A DNA stretch of 32,011 bases from Geodermatophilus chilensis. GTDB lineage: Bacteria; Actinomycetota; Actinomycetes; Mycobacteriales; Geodermatophilaceae. Numbering within the stretch: position 1 is the first letter of the stretch; the number at the start of each line of letters is the position of its first letter. The stretch lies in NCBI RefSeq assembly GCF_002802985.1, contig NZ_NVPT01000048.1, forward strand, positions 1-32,011, read 5' to 3'. The position numbers and the translations under genes are program-made. This document shows, piece by piece, positions 29,534 through 32,011 of this stretch. Below the pieces are notes generated by a model that had not been told where the DNA came from, made no database searches, and saw only the letters and a list, made by a program, of their open reading frames with translations.

Positions 29534-30526
29534 TCACGTGCAGGACTGGCCCTCCTGCAGGGTGGCCAGGTTGGCCCGCATGACCTCGAGGTAGTCGCTG
29601 CCGGCCGACTCGTCGGTCAGCCCCTCGATCGGGTCCAGGACCGCGGTGCGCACGCCGGCCTCGGTCGCGACGGTCTCGGCGACGGCTGGGTCGACGAGGG
29701 TCTCGGTGTAGACGGTGGTCACCCCCCGCTCCTGCACGAGGGCGGTGATCTCGGCGAGCTGCGCCGGGTCCGGCTCCTGGGAGGGGCTCAGCCCGCTGAT
29801 GCCGACCACCTCGAGACCGTACCGGTCGGCGAGGTAGCCGAAGGCGTCGTGTCCGGTGACCATGGTGGTCACCGCGCAGTTGCCCAGGCCCGCCTGCATC
29901 TCGGCGTCCAGGGCCTCGAGGTCGGCGCGGAGGGCCGCGGCGTTCTGCTCGTAGGCGGCCGCGCCGTCCGGGTCGACCTCGGCCAGCCGCTCGGCCAGCG
30001 CGTCACCGACCGACGCCAGGCGCACCGGGTCCAGCCAGAAGTGCGGGTCGAGCGCCTCGCCGTCCTCGGCGTGCCCCTCGCCGGCGGTCTCCTCCTCGGC
30101 GTGCGCGGCGTGCTCCTCGGCGGTCTCGCCCTCGTGGCCGGGCTCCTCGGCGGTCAGCGTGAGGTCGGCGGCCTGGCCGGCGTCCCAGGCGGTGCCGGCG
30201 GCCTCGGCCGTGGCGACCTCGTCGAGCGCCGGCTGGAAGCCCTCGAGGTAGACGAGCAGGTCGGCCTCGGCGACCGCGGCGACGTCCTGCGGGGCGAGCT
30301 CCAGGTCGTGGGCCTCGGCGCCCGGCGGGGTGAGCGAGGAGACGTCGAGGCGATCGCCGCCGACGCGCTGCGCCGCCCACTCCAGCGGGTAGAAGCCGGC
30401 GACGACGGTGAGCTTGTCCCCCGCGCCGCTGGCGGTGGCGTCGTCGGAGCCGCCGCACCCGGTCAGGGCGAGGGCGGCGGCCGAGGCGGTGGCGGCGGTC
30501 ACGGCACGCGTCGTCCAGGTGTTCAT
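29534..30526 (-). CDS. znuA: Zinc-binding lipoprotein (ABC substrate-binding protein)
   Basis: The zinc-binding subunit of the importer, anchored outside the cell. Starting at ATG 30526 the 330-residue protein has a lipoprotein signal peptide with the lipobox ALTGC at residue 24. The mature protein has the cluster A-I fold: [58 protein letters not shown], a His/acid-rich loop ([18 protein letters not shown]) and [19 protein letters not shown], then [26 protein letters not shown]. The histidines at LEGF-, PHFWLDP and TGHDAF are the usual metal ligands. Upstream start codons lie inside the Zur box region and give no signal peptide. Confidence 0.93.
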   Translation of the reverse strand: MNTWTTRAVTAATASAAALALTGCGGSDDATASGAGDKLTVVAGFYPLEWAAQRVGGDRLDVSSLTPPGAEAHDLELAPQDVAAVAEADLLVYLEGFQPALDEVATAEAAGTAWDAGQAADLTLTAEEPGHEGETAEEHAAHAEEETAGEGHAEDGEALDPHFWLDPVRLASVGDALAERLAEVDPDGAAAYEQNAAALRADLEALDAEMQAGLGNCAVTTMVTGHDAFGYLADRYGLEVVGISGLSPSQEPDPAQLAEITALVQERGVTTVYTETLVDPAVAETVATEAGVRTAVLDPIEGLTDESAGSDYLEVMRANLATLQEGQSCT

Positions 30527-30539
30527 GGGAATCATTCTC
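30527..30539 (-). promoter_or_regulatory. Zur box overlapping the znuA start
   Basis: Read on the minus strand, GAGAAT-G-ATTCCC matches the box at 23179-23191 with one change. It ends directly at the base before the znuA ATG. Its left half GAGAAT sits exactly 7 bases before the ATG, where the -10 of a leaderless promoter would be, so Zur would cover the -10 and the start site. No Shine-Dalgarno is visible. Confidence 0.75.
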
Positions 30540-30587
30540 ACATATGCGGAGCGGTCCACGGCGGCCGGAGGTCCTCGTGCGCCCGCG

Positions 30588-30593
30588 TAGGCT
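30588..30593 (+). promoter_or_regulatory. -10 element of a probable leaderless proA promoter
   Basis: TAGGCT is followed by exactly seven bases and then the GTG at 30601. It is the same -10 form, with the same spacing, as for valS, the MRF-like gene and the PEP mutase gene. Confidence 0.5.
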
Positions 30594-30600
30594 CGTGCGT

Positions 30601-31866
30601 GTGTCCGACGTCTCCGGCCTGCCGCTGATCGGGGCCGCGGCGCTGCGCGCCCGCGCCGCCGCCCGGGTGCTGCGCACCCTCCCCACCGACACCAAGGACG
30701 GCGCGCTGCGCGCCATGGCCGATGCGCTGGTCGAGCGCGCCGAGGAGGTGCTCGCCGCCAACGCCGCCGACATCGAGGCGGCCGCGGCCGACGGCACCCC
30801 GGCCTCGGTCCTCGACCGGCTGCGGCTCGATGCCGGGCGCATCGCCGGCGTGGCCGACGCGCTGCGCCAGCTGGTGGCGCTGCCCGACCCGGTCGGCGAC
30901 GTCGTCCGCGGGTCGACGCTGCCCAACGGGCTGCAGCTGCGCCAGGTCCGCGTCCCCCTCGGCGTGGTCGGCATCGTCTACGAGGCCCGGCCCAACGTGA
31001 CCGTCGACGCCGCGGGGCTGTGCCTCAAGAGCGGCAACGCGGCGCTGCTGCGCGGCTCGGCCTCGGCGTTCCGGACCAACACCGCGCTGGTCGGCGTCCT
31101 CACCGAGGCGGCGGAGAAGGCCGGGCTGCCGGCCGGCTCCATCGACCTGCTGCCGGCCGACCGGGCCTCGGTCGGCGAGCTGCTGAACGCCCGCGGCGTC
31201 GTCGACGTGGTGATCCCGCGCGGCGGGGCCTCGCTGATCCAGCGGGTCGTGCGCGAGGCGCGGGTGCCGGTCATCGAGACCGGCGAGGGCAACTGCCACG
31301 TCTACGTCGACGCCTCGGCCGACCCCGCGACCGCCGAGGCGATCGTGCTCAACGCCAAGACCCACCGGGTGAGCGTCTGCAACTCCGCCGAGACGCTGCT
31401 GGTGCACCGCGACGTGGCCTTCCTGCCCCGCCTGCTGTCCGCGCTGGCCGACGCCGGCGTGACGCTGCACGGCGACGAGCGCGCGCGGGCGGCCCACGAC
31501 GCCGTCGTCCCCGCGACCGACGAGGACTGGGCCACCGAGTACCTGTCGATGGACATGGCGGTGCGGGTCGTCGACGACCTGCCCGCCGCCCTCGACCACA
31601 TCGAGCGGTGGGGGAGCGGGCACTCGGAGGCCATCGTCGCCGACTCCGCACGCGCCATCGCCGAGTTCACCGCCGGGGTGGACGCCGCCGCGGTGCTGGT
31701 CAACGCCTCCACCCGGTTCACCGACGGCGGGGAGTTCGGCTTCGGCGCCGAGATCGGCATCTCCACGCAGAAGCTGCACGCCCGCGGGCCGCTGGGGCTG
31801 CCGGAGCTGACCTCCACCACCTACGTCGTCACCGGGAACGGTCACACCCGCCGCTGTCTACTATAA
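30601..31866 (+). CDS. proA: Glutamate-5-semialdehyde dehydrogenase (gamma-glutamyl phosphate reductase)
   Basis: The second step of proline synthesis: NADPH-dependent reduction of gamma-glutamyl phosphate. The 421-residue protein has [68 protein letters not shown], and the active-site cysteine in [46 protein letters not shown] near the end is the standard ProA finish. The GTG at 30601 gives [17 protein letters not shown]; upstream frame sequence is not conserved. The last residues differ: after …GNGHTRR come CLL and a TAA, inside DNA of clearly lower GC, so the true native stop was probably at or just after the last Arg. Confidence 0.94.
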   Translation: MSDVSGLPLIGAAALRARAAARVLRTLPTDTKDGALRAMADALVERAEEVLAANAADIEAAAADGTPASVLDRLRLDAGRIAGVADALRQLVALPDPVGDVVRGSTLPNGLQLRQVRVPLGVVGIVYEARPNVTVDAAGLCLKSGNAALLRGSASAFRTNTALVGVLTEAAEKAGLPAGSIDLLPADRASVGELLNARGVVDVVIPRGGASLIQRVVREARVPVIETGEGNCHVYVDASADPATAEAIVLNAKTHRVSVCNSAETLLVHRDVAFLPRLLSALADAGVTLHGDERARAAHDAVVPATDEDWATEYLSMDMAVRVVDDLPAALDHIERWGSGHSEAIVADSARAIAEFTAGVDAAAVLVNASTRFTDGGEFGFGAEIGISTQKLHARGPLGLPELTSTTYVVTGNGHTRRCLL

Positions 31867-32011
31867 CCCTTTGACGGTGCCGACGACTGCTGACGTGTCA
31901 TTCACGGTGGGCGCTGTAGAAGTCAGAACATACTTACACGTATCACAGTCGATAACCAGAAGCTACAGCAAGCCATGAAACTAATCAACGTCCGTGTCAT
32001 ATAACTCAATG
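31867..32011. other. Low-GC right edge without a gene
   Basis: From about 31856 to the window end the DNA drops from the host's very high GC to roughly half. It has no open frame of useful length on either strand; the best on the minus strand is about 35 codons, ending in TGA. No repeat or RNA gene is recognised. It may be foreign DNA, a chimeric join, or the flank of a mobile element. Confidence 0.4.

Noticed and set aside
30527-30559. Upstream ATG at 30559 as znuA start
   Set aside because: It would place the Zur box inside the gene and put polar residues before the signal peptide; MNTWTTRAV… with its lipobox is a normal lipoprotein start.

Overview
The window is about 32 kb of very GC-rich DNA, with codons ending almost only in G or C, many GTG starts and gene junctions of the GTGA/ATGA overlap type. 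Gene content and order point to an actinobacterium. The run valS / folC / DUF4233 / ndk / (TIGR03960, DUF2344) / rne / rplU / rpmA / obg / proB follows the order I recall from Mycobacterium tuberculosis (about Rv2448c to Rv2439c). Together with the very high GC this suggests Geodermatophilaceae (Blastococcus, Geodermatophilus or Modestobacter type); the family call is an inference.

Layout. 1-188: atypical, lower-GC edge. 189-1915: two-gene ABC-2 exporter. 1994-3070: adenosine deaminase. 3122-4843: DEAD-box RNA helicase with a long structured leader. 4840-5893: an IS630-family insertion sequence with a -1 frameshift transposase. 5919-8504 (minus): valyl-tRNA synthetase. 8547-10752: folC, a DUF4233 membrane protein and ndk. 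10848-13540: TIGR03960 radical SAM protein plus DUF2344 partner. 13801-17076: large RNase E/G. 17341-17917: L21 and L27. 18078-21191: obg, proB and peptide deformylase. 21310-22092: PEP mutase/isocitrate lyase family protein.

22172-25307 is a zinc-starvation ribosome island. Cysteine-poor paralogues of S18, S14, L33 and L28 (minus strand) lie divergent from a CobW-like/MRF-like protein, L31 type B, L32 and a thioredoxin-like ferredoxin (plus strand). A perfect Zur-box palindrome sits between the two operons. 25311-26468: a DinB/maleylpyruvate isomerase-like gene divergent from a MarR regulator. 26470-27246: a Phd/PIN toxin-antitoxin module next to a decayed copy of the zur 3' end. 27256-30526 (minus): znuA-znuC-znuB-zur, with a second Zur box at the znuA start. 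30601-31866: proA. 31856-32011: another abrupt low-GC edge.

Taken together, the right half holds a compact zinc-homeostasis block: sensor (Zur), high-affinity uptake (ZnuABC), zinc-sparing ribosomal proteins and a probable ribosome-hibernation factor, all apparently under two near-identical Zur operators. The left and middle parts are housekeeping translation, RNA decay and proline synthesis genes. The items most worth a second look are the zur-remnant/toxin-antitoxin arrangement, the ferredoxin-like member of the Zur operon, the leaderless promoter pattern, several strong intergenic palindromes, and the two compositionally foreign edges.
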